Shown piece by piece: positions 10,883 to 19,676 of a stretch of 37,411 nt of DNA (its first letter is position 1; each line of letters opens with the position of its first letter). Origin of the DNA: an uncultured Ruminococcus sp. GTDB lineage: Bacteria; Bacillota; Clostridia; Oscillospirales; Acutalibacteraceae. The notes under the pieces were generated by a model that worked only from the letters and a program-made list of their open reading frames with translations, was not told where the DNA came from and did no database searches. Position numbers and translations under genes: made by a program. The DNA lies in contig CACYSI010000041.1 in NCBI GenBank assembly GCA_902776975.1, forward strand, positions 1 through 37,411, given 5' to 3'.

Positions 10883-11487
10883 AGGCTAAGATAGCCGTAC
10901 TCGTATCGGGCGGCGGCACTAATCTGCAGGCGCTCATAGACGCTCAGAACAGCGGTGTGATAAAAAGCGGCGAGATAAAGCTGGTCATATCGAATAACGC
11001 CGACGCATACGCGCTGACAAGAGCTGAGAACGCCGGCATCAAGGCAATATATATTTCCATAAAAGAATTAAAAACACAAGAGGCCTTTGAGAGCGCGGTC
11101 ATAGCGGCTCTTGAAGAAAACGGTATTGATTTGATCGTGCTGGCAGGCTTTATGTCTATACTTTCGGCTGACTTTACATCGAGATACGATCACCGTATCA
11201 TCAACGTGCATCCCTCGCTCATACCGTCGTTCTGCGGTCAGGGCTACTACGGCTTAAGGGTGCATGAGGCTGCTCTCAAAAAGGGCGTCAAGGTGACGGG
11301 AGCTACCGTACACTTTGTCAACGAGATACCCGACGGGGGAGAGATAATCGCCCAGAAGGCTGTCGAGGTCATGGACGGCGATACTCCCGAGACTCTGCAA
11401 AGACGGGTCATGGAGCAGGCTGAGTGGATAATTCTGCCGCAGTCGGCGGAAAAGATATCAGAGAATCTCTGTAGGGGCGGGTCTTGA
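10876..11487 (+). CDS. purN: Phosphoribosylglycinamide formyltransferase, 10-formyl-THF type
   Basis: PurN transfers a formyl group from 10-formyltetrahydrofolate to GAR. The 203 residues start with [16 protein letters not shown], the phosphate-binding end. The catalytic Asn and His are in [13 protein letters not shown], and the catalytic Asp is in [10 protein letters not shown]. The start overlaps the end of purM. The last codons (CRGGS and the TGA) are written by the left terminal repeat of a palindromic element that begins at 11470, so insertion has replaced the original C-terminal tail. The loss is outside the catalytic core, so the enzyme is probably active. Confidence 0.94.
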   Translation: MLKAKIAVLVSGGGTNLQALIDAQNSGVIKSGEIKLVISNNADAYALTRAENAGIKAIYISIKELKTQEAFESAVIAALEENGIDLIVLAGFMSILSADFTSRYDHRIINVHPSLIPSFCGQGYYGLRVHEAALKKGVKVTGATVHFVNEIPDGGEIIAQKAVEVMDGDTPETLQRRVMEQAEWIILPQSAEKISENLCRGGS

Positions 11488-11575
11488 CCCGCCCGACTGT
11501 AAGCCTTTATAGGTTTACAGTCGAAAATGTGCTTATGTTGCTTTGCAAACGGGCGGGTCAAGACCCGCCCCTACA
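11470..11575. mobile_element. MITE-like 106-bp element with 26-bp perfect terminal inverted repeats
   Basis: The left end (11470-11495) and right end (11550-11575) are perfect 26-base inverted repeats beginning TGTAGGGGCGGGTC. Each end is itself a palindrome (GGGCGGGTC-tt-GACCCGCCC). Between them lies a third near-palindrome, ACTGTAAGCCT-ttat-AGGTTTACAGT (11496-11521), with one mismatch. There is no coding capacity and no clear target-site duplication. It overlaps the last codons of purN. The nested inverted-repeat structure without a transposase suggests a non-autonomous mobile or REP-type element. Confidence 0.75.
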
Positions 11576-11602
11576 ATAAATAGATTATAAGGGGAATTTG
11601 GA

Positions 11603-12322
11603 ATGGATATTTACAAGATCAACGACATCGCCGAGCTGCTCGAGGGCAATACTTATCCCGGCAGAGGCATAATCATCGGCAAGACTGCCGACGGCACAAA
11701 GGCGGTGACCGCGTACTTCATCATGGGACGCAGCGCTAATTCGCGCAACAGAGTGTTCACGGAGCGTGACGGTGCGGTATTTACCGAGCCCTTTGACGCA
11801 TCTAAGGTAGAGGATCCCTCGCTGATCATCTACGCGGCTATCCGCGAGTATGAGAACAATCTCATCGTAACCAACGGTGACCAGACCGATACTATCTATG
11901 AAGGTCTTGAAAAGGGTCTGAGCTTCAACAGAGCGCTCGCGGCGCGTGAATTCGAGCCCGACGCTCCCAACCTCACACCCCGTATCAGCGGTATGCTGAC
12001 CTTTGAGGACGGCGACTTCTGCTACAGCATGAGCATATTGAAGTCCGTTGACCCCGAGGGCAGCGCCTGCGCGCGCTACGGCTTTGACTATCCGTCAAAG
12101 GCCGGCTTAGGTCACTTCATCCACACCTATGTATGCGACGGCAACCCGATACCTACCTTCCAGGGGGAGCCCGAGCGCGTAGCGATACCCGATGATATCG
12201 ACGAGTTCGCTGACAAGCTGTGGAGCGCTCTGGACGAGAACAACAAGATATCTCTGTATGTCCGCTACATCGACCTCGAAACAGGCGATGAGGACAACAG
12301 ACTGATAAACAAGAACGTGTAA
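11603..12322 (+). CDS. purO: IMP cyclohydrolase, PurO-like
   Basis: The product resembles the archaeal-type IMP cyclohydrolase family (PurO), which closes FAICAR to IMP. The 239 residues begin MDIYKINDIAELLEGNTYPGRGIIIG, and the central MGRSANSRNRVF stretch fits the family's (V/M)GRS..SRNR motif. It is followed at once by an AICAR transformylase that lacks the usual MGS-type IMP cyclohydrolase domain, so this gene would supply the missing last step. The context therefore supports the call strongly. The start follows AAGGGG at 11590-11595. The family recognition is from memory; the alternative is an uncharacterised purine-cluster protein. Confidence 0.8.
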   Translation: MDIYKINDIAELLEGNTYPGRGIIIGKTADGTKAVTAYFIMGRSANSRNRVFTERDGAVFTEPFDASKVEDPSLIIYAAIREYENNLIVTNGDQTDTIYEGLEKGLSFNRALAAREFEPDAPNLTPRISGMLTFEDGDFCYSMSILKSVDPEGSACARYGFDYPSKAGLGHFIHTYVCDGNPIPTFQGEPERVAIPDDIDEFADKLWSALDENNKISLYVRYIDLETGDEDNRLINKNV

Positions 12323-12396
12323 TATCGGTTTTATAATCCGGTTTTAATAGAGTTTAGAATAAAGACTCCGCTTATTAATGAAAAGGAGATAGTATA

Positions 12397-13581
12397 ATGA
12401 AAGAGTTTGAGTTAAAATACGGTTGTAACCCCAATCAGAAGCCCGCAAAGATCTTTATGCACGACGGCTCCGAGCTGCCTATCGAGATACTCTCCGGCAG
12501 ACCCGGATATATAAACTTCCTTGACGCGTTCAACTCATGGCAGCTCGTCAAGGAGCTTAAGGAGGCTCTCGGACTGCCCGCTGTGACCTCCTTCAAGCAC
12601 GTCAGCCCCACCTCGGCGGCTGTAGGCGTCAAGCTCAGCGATAAGCTCAAGAAGGCTTGTTTTGTCGACGATATCGAGGGTCTGGATGACTCTCCCTTAG
12701 CCTGCGCTTACGCCCGCGCCCGCGGCACCGACCGTATGTGCTCTTTCGGCGACTGGGTGGCTCTGTCCGATGTATGCGACGTTACCACGGCGCTGATGAT
12801 CAAGCGTGAGGTCAGCGACGGTATCATCGCACCCGGCTATGAGCCCGGGGCGCTTGAGATACTCAAATCCAAGAGAAAAGGCAACTACAATATCGTAAAG
12901 ATCGATCCCGACTATGTGCCTGCTCCCGTAGAGCATAAGCAGGTCTACGGAATCACCTTTGAGCAGGGCAGAAACAACTTTGAGATCAACCGTGAGCTGC
13001 TCTCAAACATCGTTACGAAGAACAAGGAGCTCCCCGAGAGCGCTGTCCGCGATCTGATAATCTCGCTCATTACCCTTAAGTATACACAGTCCAACTCTGT
13101 CTGCTATGCTGTGGACGGTCAGGCTATCGGCGTAGGAGCCGGTCAGCAGAGCCGTATCCACTGCACCCGTCTCGCGGGCAGCAAGGCTGATACATGGTTC
13201 CTCAGACAGAGCGACAAGGTGCTCGATCTGCCCTTCCGCGAGGATATCCGCAGACCCGACCGCGACAACGTCATCGACGGTTATATCAACCGCAACGAGG
13301 AGGACGTAACCGCGGACGGCAACTGGCAGAAGTACTTTACCGAGCAGCCCGCTCCCTTTACCGACGAGGAGCAGAGAGCTTATCTCGACACAGTAGACAA
13401 CGTGGCTCTGGGCTCGGACGCGTTCTTCCCGTTCTCGGACAACATCGAGCGCGCGTATAAGAGCGGCGTAAAGTATATCGCCGAGCCCGGCGGCTCGATA
13501 CGCGACGACGCCGTTATCGACTGCTGTGACCGCTACGGTATGGCTATGGCGTTCACCGGTATGAGACTGTTCCACCACTGA
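12397..13581 (+). CDS. purH: Stand-alone AICAR formyltransferase (PurH transformylase domain only)
   Basis: This enzyme formylates AICAR to FAICAR with 10-formyltetrahydrofolate. The 394 residues begin directly with ELKYGCNPNQKPA, the start of the transformylase domain, so the about 130-200-residue N-terminal IMP cyclohydrolase domain of bifunctional PurH (about 510-530 residues) is absent. The catalytic Lys67-His68 pair is in SFKHVSPTSAAVG. The C-terminus ends AMAFTGMRLFHH, as in normal PurH. The start is fixed by AAAAGGAGA. It follows the PurO-like gene, which makes the pair functionally complete. Some annotators call this form purV. Confidence 0.93.
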   Translation: MKEFELKYGCNPNQKPAKIFMHDGSELPIEILSGRPGYINFLDAFNSWQLVKELKEALGLPAVTSFKHVSPTSAAVGVKLSDKLKKACFVDDIEGLDDSPLACAYARARGTDRMCSFGDWVALSDVCDVTTALMIKREVSDGIIAPGYEPGALEILKSKRKGNYNIVKIDPDYVPAPVEHKQVYGITFEQGRNNFEINRELLSNIVTKNKELPESAVRDLIISLITLKYTQSNSVCYAVDGQAIGVGAGQQSRIHCTRLAGSKADTWFLRQSDKVLDLPFREDIRRPDRDNVIDGYINRNEEDVTADGNWQKYFTEQPAPFTDEEQRAYLDTVDNVALGSDAFFPFSDNIERAYKSGVKYIAEPGGSIRDDAVIDCCDRYGMAMAFTGMRLFHH

Positions 13582-13708
13582 TTTCTGATAAAAGGGAATA
13601 GAAAAGAGATAACGGTTAAGGGCGGGCTATGCCCGCGCCCTGTCCGATACAATCCCTCAGTCGACATTCGTCGACAGCTCCCTTTACCAAAGGGAGCCTT
13701 TGGGTCAT
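13582..13708. repeat. Two intergenic hairpin elements before purD (copy 5 and a second family)
   Basis: The first element is the window's common hairpin GCGGGC-tat-GCCCGC (13622-13636), preceded by ggttaagg. The second, different element has GTCGAC-attc-GTCGAC (13660-13675) and then a perfect 9-bp stem GCTCCCTTT-acc-AAAGGGAGC (13677-13697). The strong second stem ends 11 bases before the purD ribosome-binding site AAGGAG. No T tract follows, so termination is not obvious; an effect on mRNA processing or purD translation is possible. Confidence 0.7.
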
Positions 13709-13721
13709 AAGGAGAAATATA

Positions 13722-14987
13722 ATGAAAATACTTGTCGTTGGCGGCGGCGGACGTGAGCACGCCATAATAAAGAAACTGAAAGAGAATAAAGATATAGATA
13801 AGATATACGCCCTGCCCGGCAACGGCGGTATAGCCGCCGACGCCGAGTGCGTGAGCATAGGAGCTACGGATATAGACGGTATCGTGAGGTTCGCTGTCGA
13901 AAACAGTATCGACTATGCCGTTGTGGCTCCCGATGATCCGCTGGTGCTCGGCTGTGTGGACGCTCTCGAAGAGAAGGGCATCCCATGCTTCGGTCCCCGC
14001 AGTGAAGCCGCGATCATAGAGGGCAGCAAGGTCTTTTCTAAGAATCTAATGAAGAAGTACGGCATACCTACAGCCGCGTATGAGGTCTTTTCCGACGCGG
14101 ACAAGGCACTGGAGTATATCAAGACAGCTCCGATACCTACGGTCATCAAGGCTGACGGCTTGGCTCTCGGCAAGGGAGTCATCATAGCTCAGACGAGAGA
14201 AGAGGCTGAGGACGCCGTTATATCAATAATGAAGGATAAGAAGTTCGGCAAAAGCGGCAACAGCATCGTTATCGAAGAGTTCTTGGAAGGTCCCGAGGTA
14301 AGCGTGCTGAGCTTTACCGACGGCAAGACCGTCGTGCCGATGATCTCATCCATGGATCACAAGCGCGCCGGCGATAACGACACCGGACTCAACACAGGCG
14401 GTATGGGTACTGTAGCTCCGAACCCGTATTATACCGAGGCTGTAGCCCGGGAGTGTATGGATAAGATATTTATCCCGACTATAAACGCTATGAACGCGGA
14501 GGGCAGAACCTTCAAGGGCTGTTTGTACTTCGGTCTGATGATAACAAAGGATGGCCCTAAGGTGATAGAGTACAACTGTCGCTTTGGTGATCCCGAGACT
14601 CAGGTCGTACTGCCTCTGCTCAGATCAGACTTGTTCACTATCATGAGAGCGACTACAGACGGCACGCTCTCTGAGACCGAGGTCGAGTTTTATGATAAAA
14701 AAGCCGCCTGTGTCATCATGGCGAGCGAGGGTTATCCCGTAGCTTATGAAAAGGGCTATGAGATCACGATACCCGATGATATCGCCGACTGTGTGTTTGT
14801 CGCCGGAGCCGCCCACAAGGACGGCAAGCTCCTGACCTCCGGCGGCAGGGTCCTCGGAGTCACGGCGATAGCCGATAGTCTCAAAGAGGCTGTCGACGCC
14901 TCTTACGGCATGGTAGAGAGGATACATTTTGACAACGCTTATTACCGCAGCGATATAGGTAAGAGAGCGTTGGAAGCAGAAGTGTGA
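13722..14987 (+). CDS. purD: Phosphoribosylamine-glycine ligase (GAR synthetase)
   Basis: PurD joins phosphoribosylamine to glycine using ATP. The 421 residues show MKILVVGGGGREHAI at the N-terminus, an ATP-grasp fold with TVIKADGLALGKGV, the loop NTGGMGTVAP, and YNCRFGDPETQVVLPL at the metal/ATP site. The start is the ATG behind AAGGAG at 13709-13714. The frame is open 93 bases further upstream, but that part runs through the hairpin repeats and is not protein-like. purL follows after about 30 bases with its own Shine-Dalgarno sequence. Confidence 0.95.
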   Translation: MKILVVGGGGREHAIIKKLKENKDIDKIYALPGNGGIAADAECVSIGATDIDGIVRFAVENSIDYAVVAPDDPLVLGCVDALEEKGIPCFGPRSEAAIIEGSKVFSKNLMKKYGIPTAAYEVFSDADKALEYIKTAPIPTVIKADGLALGKGVIIAQTREEAEDAVISIMKDKKFGKSGNSIVIEEFLEGPEVSVLSFTDGKTVVPMISSMDHKRAGDNDTGLNTGGMGTVAPNPYYTEAVARECMDKIFIPTINAMNAEGRTFKGCLYFGLMITKDGPKVIEYNCRFGDPETQVVLPLLRSDLFTIMRATTDGTLSETEVEFYDKKAACVIMASEGYPVAYEKGYEITIPDDIADCVFVAGAAHKDGKLLTSGGRVLGVTAIADSLKEAVDASYGMVERIHFDNAYYRSDIGKRALEAEV

Positions 14988-15018
14988 CATAGTTTTTTGT
15001 TGCCTACGGAGGATAAAA

Positions 15019-18000
15019 ATGGTTTATAGAATCTATGTAGAAAAACGAGAGGGTCTTCGGAACGAGGCTAAGGCTCTGCTCAGCGACGTCAACAATCTGC
15101 TGTCGATAAGCTCGCTGACCGATGTGCGTATCATCAACCGTTACGACGCTGAGGATATCGACAAGGAGCTTTTTGACTATGCTGTAGGCGCGGTGTTCTC
15201 TGAGCCGCAGCTCGATATCGCAAGCCCGGAGATAGATACAACAGGCGCGTACACCTTTGCTGTAGAGTATCTGCCGGGACAGTTCGACCAGCGCGCGGAC
15301 TCCGCCGCTCAGTGTATACAGATCATATCGCAGGGCGAGCGTCCGCTTATACGCTCGGCTAAGGTGTATGTTCTGTACGGTGATCTGACAGACTCTGAGA
15401 TAGCAGAGATCAAGAAGTACGTCATCAACCCCGTTGAGGCGAGAGAGGCTGCTCTTGAGAAGCCCGAGACCTTGGCGGTAAAATATGAGATCCCGACAGA
15501 GGTAAAGACTCTCGACGGATTTAACGAGCTTGACAGAGAGGGCTTGGAGAAGTTTGTGGCCGATTACGGTCTTGCCATGGACGCTGACGATATAGCCTTC
15601 TGTCAGCGGTATTTCATCAGCGAACGCAGAGATCCCACCATCACCGAGATCCGCATGATAGATACTTACTGGTCGGATCACTGCCGTCATACTACCTTTT
15701 TGACCACTATCGACAGCGTCAGGTTTGATGATGAGCTTTTACAGAGCGCGTATGATGAATATATAGATGTAAGAAAGGGCTTGGGCAGGACAAAGCCTGT
15801 CTGCCTGATGGATCTGGCGACTATCGCGGTTCGCCGGCTCAAAAAGGACGGAAAACTCGATAAGCTCGTGCTCCTGTTCAAGAATGAGACTCATAACCAT
15901 CCCACCGAGATAGAGCCCTTCGGCGGAGCCGCTACCTGTATCGGCGGCGCTATCCGCGATCCGCTTTCGGGACGCTCGTATGTCTACGGCGCTATGCGTG
16001 TCACGGGCGCGGCAGATCCGACGGTCCCGGTATCAGAGACTATCGAGGGCAAACTGCCTCAGCGTAAGCTCGTTACCACTGCCGCCGCGGGCTACAGCTC
16101 ATACGGCAACCAGATCGGTCTTGCCACAGGTATCGTAGACGAGCTGTATCATCCCGGCTACGCCGCAAAGCGTATGGAGATCGGCGCGGTTATCGCTGCC
16201 GCTCCGGCTGAGAACGTCAGACGAGAGGTACCCGCTCCCGGTGATGTGGTCATCCTGCTCGGCGGAGCGACCGGACGCGACGGCATCGGCGGAGCTACAG
16301 GCTCTTCCAAGGCGCACAACGCTCATTCGGTAGAGACCTGCGGAGCTGAGGTGCAGAAGGGCAACGCTCCCGAGGAGCGCAAGCTGCAGAGACTCTTCCG
16401 CAAGAAAGAAGCTACCCGGATGATAAAGCGCTGCAACGATTTCGGCGCGGGCGGCGTATCGGTAGCTATCGGCGAGCTTGCCGACGGTCTGGATATAGAT
16501 CTTAACGCTGTTCCTAAGAAGTATGAGGGTCTGGACGGCACTGAGCTGGCTATCTCAGAGTCACAGGAGCGTATGGCGGTAGTCGTAGCTCCCGAAGACG
16601 CCGACAAGTTCATTGAGCTTGCTTACGGTGAGAACCTGAGCGCCTGTGTGGTAGCTGTCGTAAAGGCTGAGCCGAGACTCACCATGACCTGGAACGGCAA
16701 GAAAATAGTTGATATCAGCCGTGAGTTCCTTAACTCTAACGGCGCTGAGAAGCATATAGATATAACTCCCGCCGCTCCCGAGAGCTTTGATAAGGATATA
16801 AGCGGCAGCTTTACCGATAACTTCAAGGCGATGGCGGCTGATCTTAATATCTGCTCTAAGCGCGGACTATCGGAGCGTTTTGACTCTACTATCGGCGCGG
16901 GTACCGTGCTGATGCCCTTCGGCGGCAAAAACCAGCTCACGCCTATCCAGGCTATGGTGCAGAAGGTATCTGTAGAGAAAAAGCATACCGATACCGTATC
17001 GCTGATGTCTTGGGGCTATAACCCGATGATAGCTGAGAAAAGTCCTTATCACAGCGCTTATCTCGCCGTGGTCGAGTCGGTTTCTAAGCTGATAGCTGCA
17101 GGCGCGTCATTTGAGGACGTGTATCTGACCTTCCAGGAGTATTTTGAGAAGCCCGGTACAGACGGCAAGCGCTGGGGCAAGCCTCTGGCGGCTCTGCTCG
17201 GAGCGTTCAAAGCTCAGATGAACCTCGGTATAGGCTCGATCGGCGGTAAGGACAGCATGAGCGGCAGCTTTGAGAAGCTCGATGTACCGCCTACGCTGGT
17301 ATCGTTTGCCGTTACCACCGATAAGGCTGAAAATATAATTTCGCCCGAGTATAAGGGAGCCGGCAATAAGGTCCGGCTGCTCGCTCCCGACTATGACGAG
17401 AACGGTCTGCCTGTGACCGAGAGCCTGATCGCTCTGTACAATAAGGTCACCACTCTGATGCGTGAGGGCAGGGTGTGCTCTGCTTATACGCCGACTATCG
17501 GCGGTATAGCCGAGGCGGTGATGAAATCCGCGTTCGGTAACGGTTTCGGATTTGATTTCAATACCGATGTCTCTATAGATAAGCTCTTCGGCTATTGCTA
17601 CGGAGCGTTCCTGCTCGAGACTGACGGGGATATAGACGGCGAGCTCATCGGAACGGTCACGGATGACGGTAAGTTCACCTACGGCAGTGAGAGCTTAGAC
17701 GCAGGCGATATATTAAAGGTATACGAGGACAAGCTCGAAGGCGTATACTCATGCAACATCCCCGACACAGGCGCGCCTGTAAAAACTTTCAGCTACATAA
17801 AAGAGAACAAAGATTCTGCCGCGGCAGCGGCTCCTGCGGTCAAGACAGCCTGTCCTAAGGTGCTTATCCCCGCTTTCCCGGGCACTAACTGCGAGTATGA
17901 CTCAGCTAAGGCTATGGCTGACGCCGGCGCCGAGCCTGAGATAATCGTCATAAACAACCTCAGCGCCGAGGGCATACAGGCGAGCGTCGAGAGATTCGCT

Positions 18001-18648
18001 CAGGCGCTCAAGACGGCGCAGATGATATTCATACCCGGAGGCTTTTCCGGCGGCGACGAGCCCGACGGCTCCGCTAAGTTCATCACGGCTTTCTTCCGCA
18101 ACGCCGCCGTCAAAGAGGGCGTTACCGATCTGCTCGACAACAGAGGCGGTCTGATGTGCGGTATCTGTAACGGCTTTCAGGCGCTTATCAAGCTTGGTCT
18201 GGTGCCTTACGGAAAGATCATAGATACCGACGAGAACTGTCCCACTCTGACATACAACACAATCTCGCGACATCAGAGTAGAATCGTTCGCACACGGGTA
18301 AGCTCGAATAAGAGTCCGTGGCTTTCGCTTACTAATGTGGGAGATGTGTATACTGTACCGATTTCTCACGGCGAGGGTCGCTTCTACGCGAGCGAGGAGC
18401 TGATCCGTCAGTTAGCTGAGAACGGTCAGATCGCGACTCAGTATGTTGATTTACAGGGGAACGCTGCTACAGACGTACATTTCAACCCGAACAACTCTGC
18501 ATACGCGATCGAGGGTATAACCTCTCCCGACGGCAGAGTCTTCGGCAAGATGGGTCACAGTGAGCGTAAGGGCAGCTATCTGTATAAGAACGTACCCGGT
18601 AATTATGACATAAGGATGTTCGATGCCGCTGTAAAGTATTTTAAATAA
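15019..18648 (+). CDS. purL: Phosphoribosylformylglycinamidine synthase, single-chain clostridial type
   Basis: PurL turns FGAR into FGAM using glutamine and ATP. At 1,209 residues it is a single chain with a PurS-like N-terminal part, two PurM-like halves and a C-terminal glutaminase. NHPTEIEPFGGAATCIGG and DFGAGGVSVAIGEL mark the synthetase part. The glutaminase begins about residue 950 with IPAFPGTNCEYDSA, and its nucleophile is Cys1050 in GICNGFQAL; HGEGRFYA follows. The length and arrangement fit the long clostridial form rather than separate PurS/PurQ/PurL. The start follows CGGAGGA. It is the last gene of the purine cluster, and the converging minus-strand gene begins about 100 bases on. 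Confidence 0.96.
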   Translation: MVYRIYVEKREGLRNEAKALLSDVNNLLSISSLTDVRIINRYDAEDIDKELFDYAVGAVFSEPQLDIASPEIDTTGAYTFAVEYLPGQFDQRADSAAQCIQIISQGERPLIRSAKVYVLYGDLTDSEIAEIKKYVINPVEAREAALEKPETLAVKYEIPTEVKTLDGFNELDREGLEKFVADYGLAMDADDIAFCQRYFISERRDPTITEIRMIDTYWSDHCRHTTFLTTIDSVRFDDELLQSAYDEYIDVRKGLGRTKPVCLMDLATIAVRRLKKDGKLDKLVLLFKNETHNHPTEIEPFGGAATCIGGAIRDPLSGRSYVYGAMRVTGAADPTVPVSETIEGKLPQRKLVTTAAAGYSSYGNQIGLATGIVDELYHPGYAAKRMEIGAVIAAAPAENVRREVPAPGDVVILLGGATGRDGIGGATGSSKAHNAHSVETCGAEVQKGNAPEERKLQRLFRKKEATRMIKRCNDFGAGGVSVAIGELADGLDIDLNAVPKKYEGLDGTELAISESQERMAVVVAPEDADKFIELAYGENLSACVVAVVKAEPRLTMTWNGKKIVDISREFLNSNGAEKHIDITPAAPESFDKDISGSFTDNFKAMAADLNICSKRGLSERFDSTIGAGTVLMPFGGKNQLTPIQAMVQKVSVEKKHTDTVSLMSWGYNPMIAEKSPYHSAYLAVVESVSKLIAAGASFEDVYLTFQEYFEKPGTDGKRWGKPLAALLGAFKAQMNLGIGSIGGKDSMSGSFEKLDVPPTLVSFAVTTDKAENIISPEYKGAGNKVRLLAPDYDENGLPVTESLIALYNKVTTLMREGRVCSAYTPTIGGIAEAVMKSAFGNGFGFDFNTDVSIDKLFGYCYGAFLLETDGDIDGELIGTVTDDGKFTYGSESLDAGDILKVYEDKLEGVYSCNIPDTGAPVKTFSYIKENKDSAAAAAPAVKTACPKVLIPAFPGTNCEYDSAKAMADAGAEPEIIVINNLSAEGIQASVERFAQALKTAQMIFIPGGFSGGDEPDGSAKFITAFFRNAAVKEGVTDLLDNRGGLMCGICNGFQALIKLGLVPYGKIIDTDENCPTLTYNTISRHQSRIVRTRVSSNKSPWLSLTNVGDVYTVPISHGEGRFYASEELIRQLAENGQIATQYVDLQGNAATDVHFNPNNSAYAIEGITSPDGRVFGKMGHSERKGSYLYKNVPGNYDIRMFDAAVKYFK

Positions 18649-18660
18649 GTATATTCGGTT

Positions 18661-18696
18661 GAGATTGCCACAGCCCTAAAGGGCTTCGCAATGACG
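18661..18696. repeat. Partial copy of a TTCGCAATGACG-type dispersed repeat
   Basis: The sequence gagattgccacagccc-taaa-gggcttcgcaatgacg has a small AGCCC/GGGCT stem. It closely resembles the right half of the longer element found before rpsM at about 32821-32860. Such repeats ending in TCGCAATGACG are common in intergenic regions of many bacteria. Only half an element is present here. Confidence 0.6.
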
Positions 18697-18707
18697 ATTA
18701 TGAAAAA

Positions 18708-18743
18708 GCGCCGATGGCTCGTATGGACCATCGGCGCGTATTT
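18708..18743 (-). terminator. Intrinsic terminator between converging purL and lipoprotein gene
   Basis: A perfect 10-bp stem, GCGCCGATGG and CCATCGGCGC, encloses a 10-base loop. Read on the minus strand, it is followed by TTTTTCA, a good U tract, so it should end the minus-strand lipoprotein transcript. On the plus strand only gtattt follows, but it may still stop the purine operon. The position, 9 bases past the minus-strand stop codon, fits well. Confidence 0.85.
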
Positions 18744-18752
18744 GCCTGAATA

Positions 18753-19472
18753 TTATTTTGCTGTTTCAGAGATGTAATGGATGTATGATATCTTTGAAGT
18801 ATCGCCGTTGAGTACAGCGCCGATATTCATAGTTACCTTAAGCGGGGTATCTCCGATAGAGGACTCTTTGTTATAGGTAAGGTACTCGAGAGTCGTGTTG
18901 CCGCGTACGGTTATGTCGATGTTGTGTACAGGCATACCGTCCTGTGAAAGGATCTCTTCGAGAGTCGAATTCTCGTTTGTTCCGTTGTAGGAGTAGTGAG
19001 CGTACGAGTTGGGAGTGACGTAAAAGCCGCCTACGGTCATATCATCGAGCTTGACAGCCTTGTCGGACGTGTTCTCACTCGTGAACAGGCTGCAGGACTG
19101 ACCGTCGCGGGTGATCGGGATCTCGATGCTCTTGCCTTTGGGGATGGACTCGGGCGCGTTCTTATCAAACTTGAAGCCGAGCTTAGCTATATCAGCGAAA
19201 GTGGTCTTACCGATAGTTATCTCATCCTTATCGAGAGTCAGCACATCGGAGAAGTCAGCAGTGGCGTTGTCTTTGCTTACCCAGCGGGCGGTGTAGCCGT
19301 TGCCGCTTTCGCGGGTGAATTTTTCGGTATCAATGAGCGATTCGATATGCGCGCCGGCATCCTGTACGGGTTTTGTATCGGGCGTAGCCTTTTGAGCTTC
19401 GGTATTATTACCGCAGGCGCACATCGATATGACCATAAGCAGCGCGAGCGCCGCGATCAGTATTCTTTTCAT
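18753..19472 (-). CDS. Putative lipoprotein of unknown function
   Basis: The 239-residue product starts MKRILIAALALLMVISMCAC, a signal peptide ending at a plausible lipobox (MCAC, lipidated Cys20), followed by a polar linker rich in T, Q and D. The rest is soluble and beta-rich by eye, with no motif I recognise. It is probably anchored to the outer face of the membrane. Its own promoter lies upstream, the ribosome-binding site AAGGGAG sits before the ATG, and a terminator follows, so it is a single-gene unit. It is the only minus-strand gene in the window and lies between the purine and ribosomal blocks. Function is unknown. Confidence 0.8.
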   Translation of the reverse strand: MKRILIAALALLMVISMCACGNNTEAQKATPDTKPVQDAGAHIESLIDTEKFTRESGNGYTARWVSKDNATADFSDVLTLDKDEITIGKTTFADIAKLGFKFDKNAPESIPKGKSIEIPITRDGQSCSLFTSENTSDKAVKLDDMTVGGFYVTPNSYAHYSYNGTNENSTLEEILSQDGMPVHNIDITVRGNTTLEYLTYNKESSIGDTPLKVTMNIGAVLNGDTSKISYIHYISETAK

Positions 19473-19499
19473 TTATAAAACTCCCTTGCTTTTTTTATT

Positions 19500-19528
19500 A
19501 TTATAATGTTTAGCGTCGGGAGAGTCAA
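19500..19528 (-). promoter_or_regulatory. Sigma-A-type promoter of the lipoprotein gene
   Basis: On the minus strand, TTGACT and TATAAT are separated by exactly 17 bases. The -10 ends 27 bases before the lipoprotein ATG at 19472. Both boxes are close to consensus. No operator is obvious inside the spacer. Confidence 0.8.
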
Positions 19529-19639
19529 GCACATATATATTAAGGATTCGTTAATATTCGGTCGACTTGTGGTCGAGTGGACGACTGACCGCAATATATA
19601 GATGTGTTGTTGAAATTGCACAAAACAGTTATGATATAT

Positions 19640-19671
19640 TCGTAAATATTCTACACATGAAAAATTTACGA
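19640..19671. promoter_or_regulatory. Inverted repeat just upstream of the S10-operon promoter
   Basis: TCGTAAAT (19640-19647) and ATTTACGA (19664-19671) form a perfect 8-base inverted repeat with a 16-base spacer. It ends six bases before the -35 box of the ribosomal promoter. It could be an operator or an AT-rich upstream element. There is no direct evidence for either. Confidence 0.35.
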
Positions 19672-19676
19672 TTTTG

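Noticed and set aside
11543-11577. Promoter TTGCAA...TACAAT before the purO-like gene
   Set aside because: The spacing is 23 bases and both boxes overlap the mobile element's right end; not convincing.
13629-13721. 31-residue N-terminal extension of PurD
   Set aside because: It runs through intergenic hairpin repeats, while the internal ATG has a good AAGGAG site and starts the conserved MKILVVGGGGREHA.
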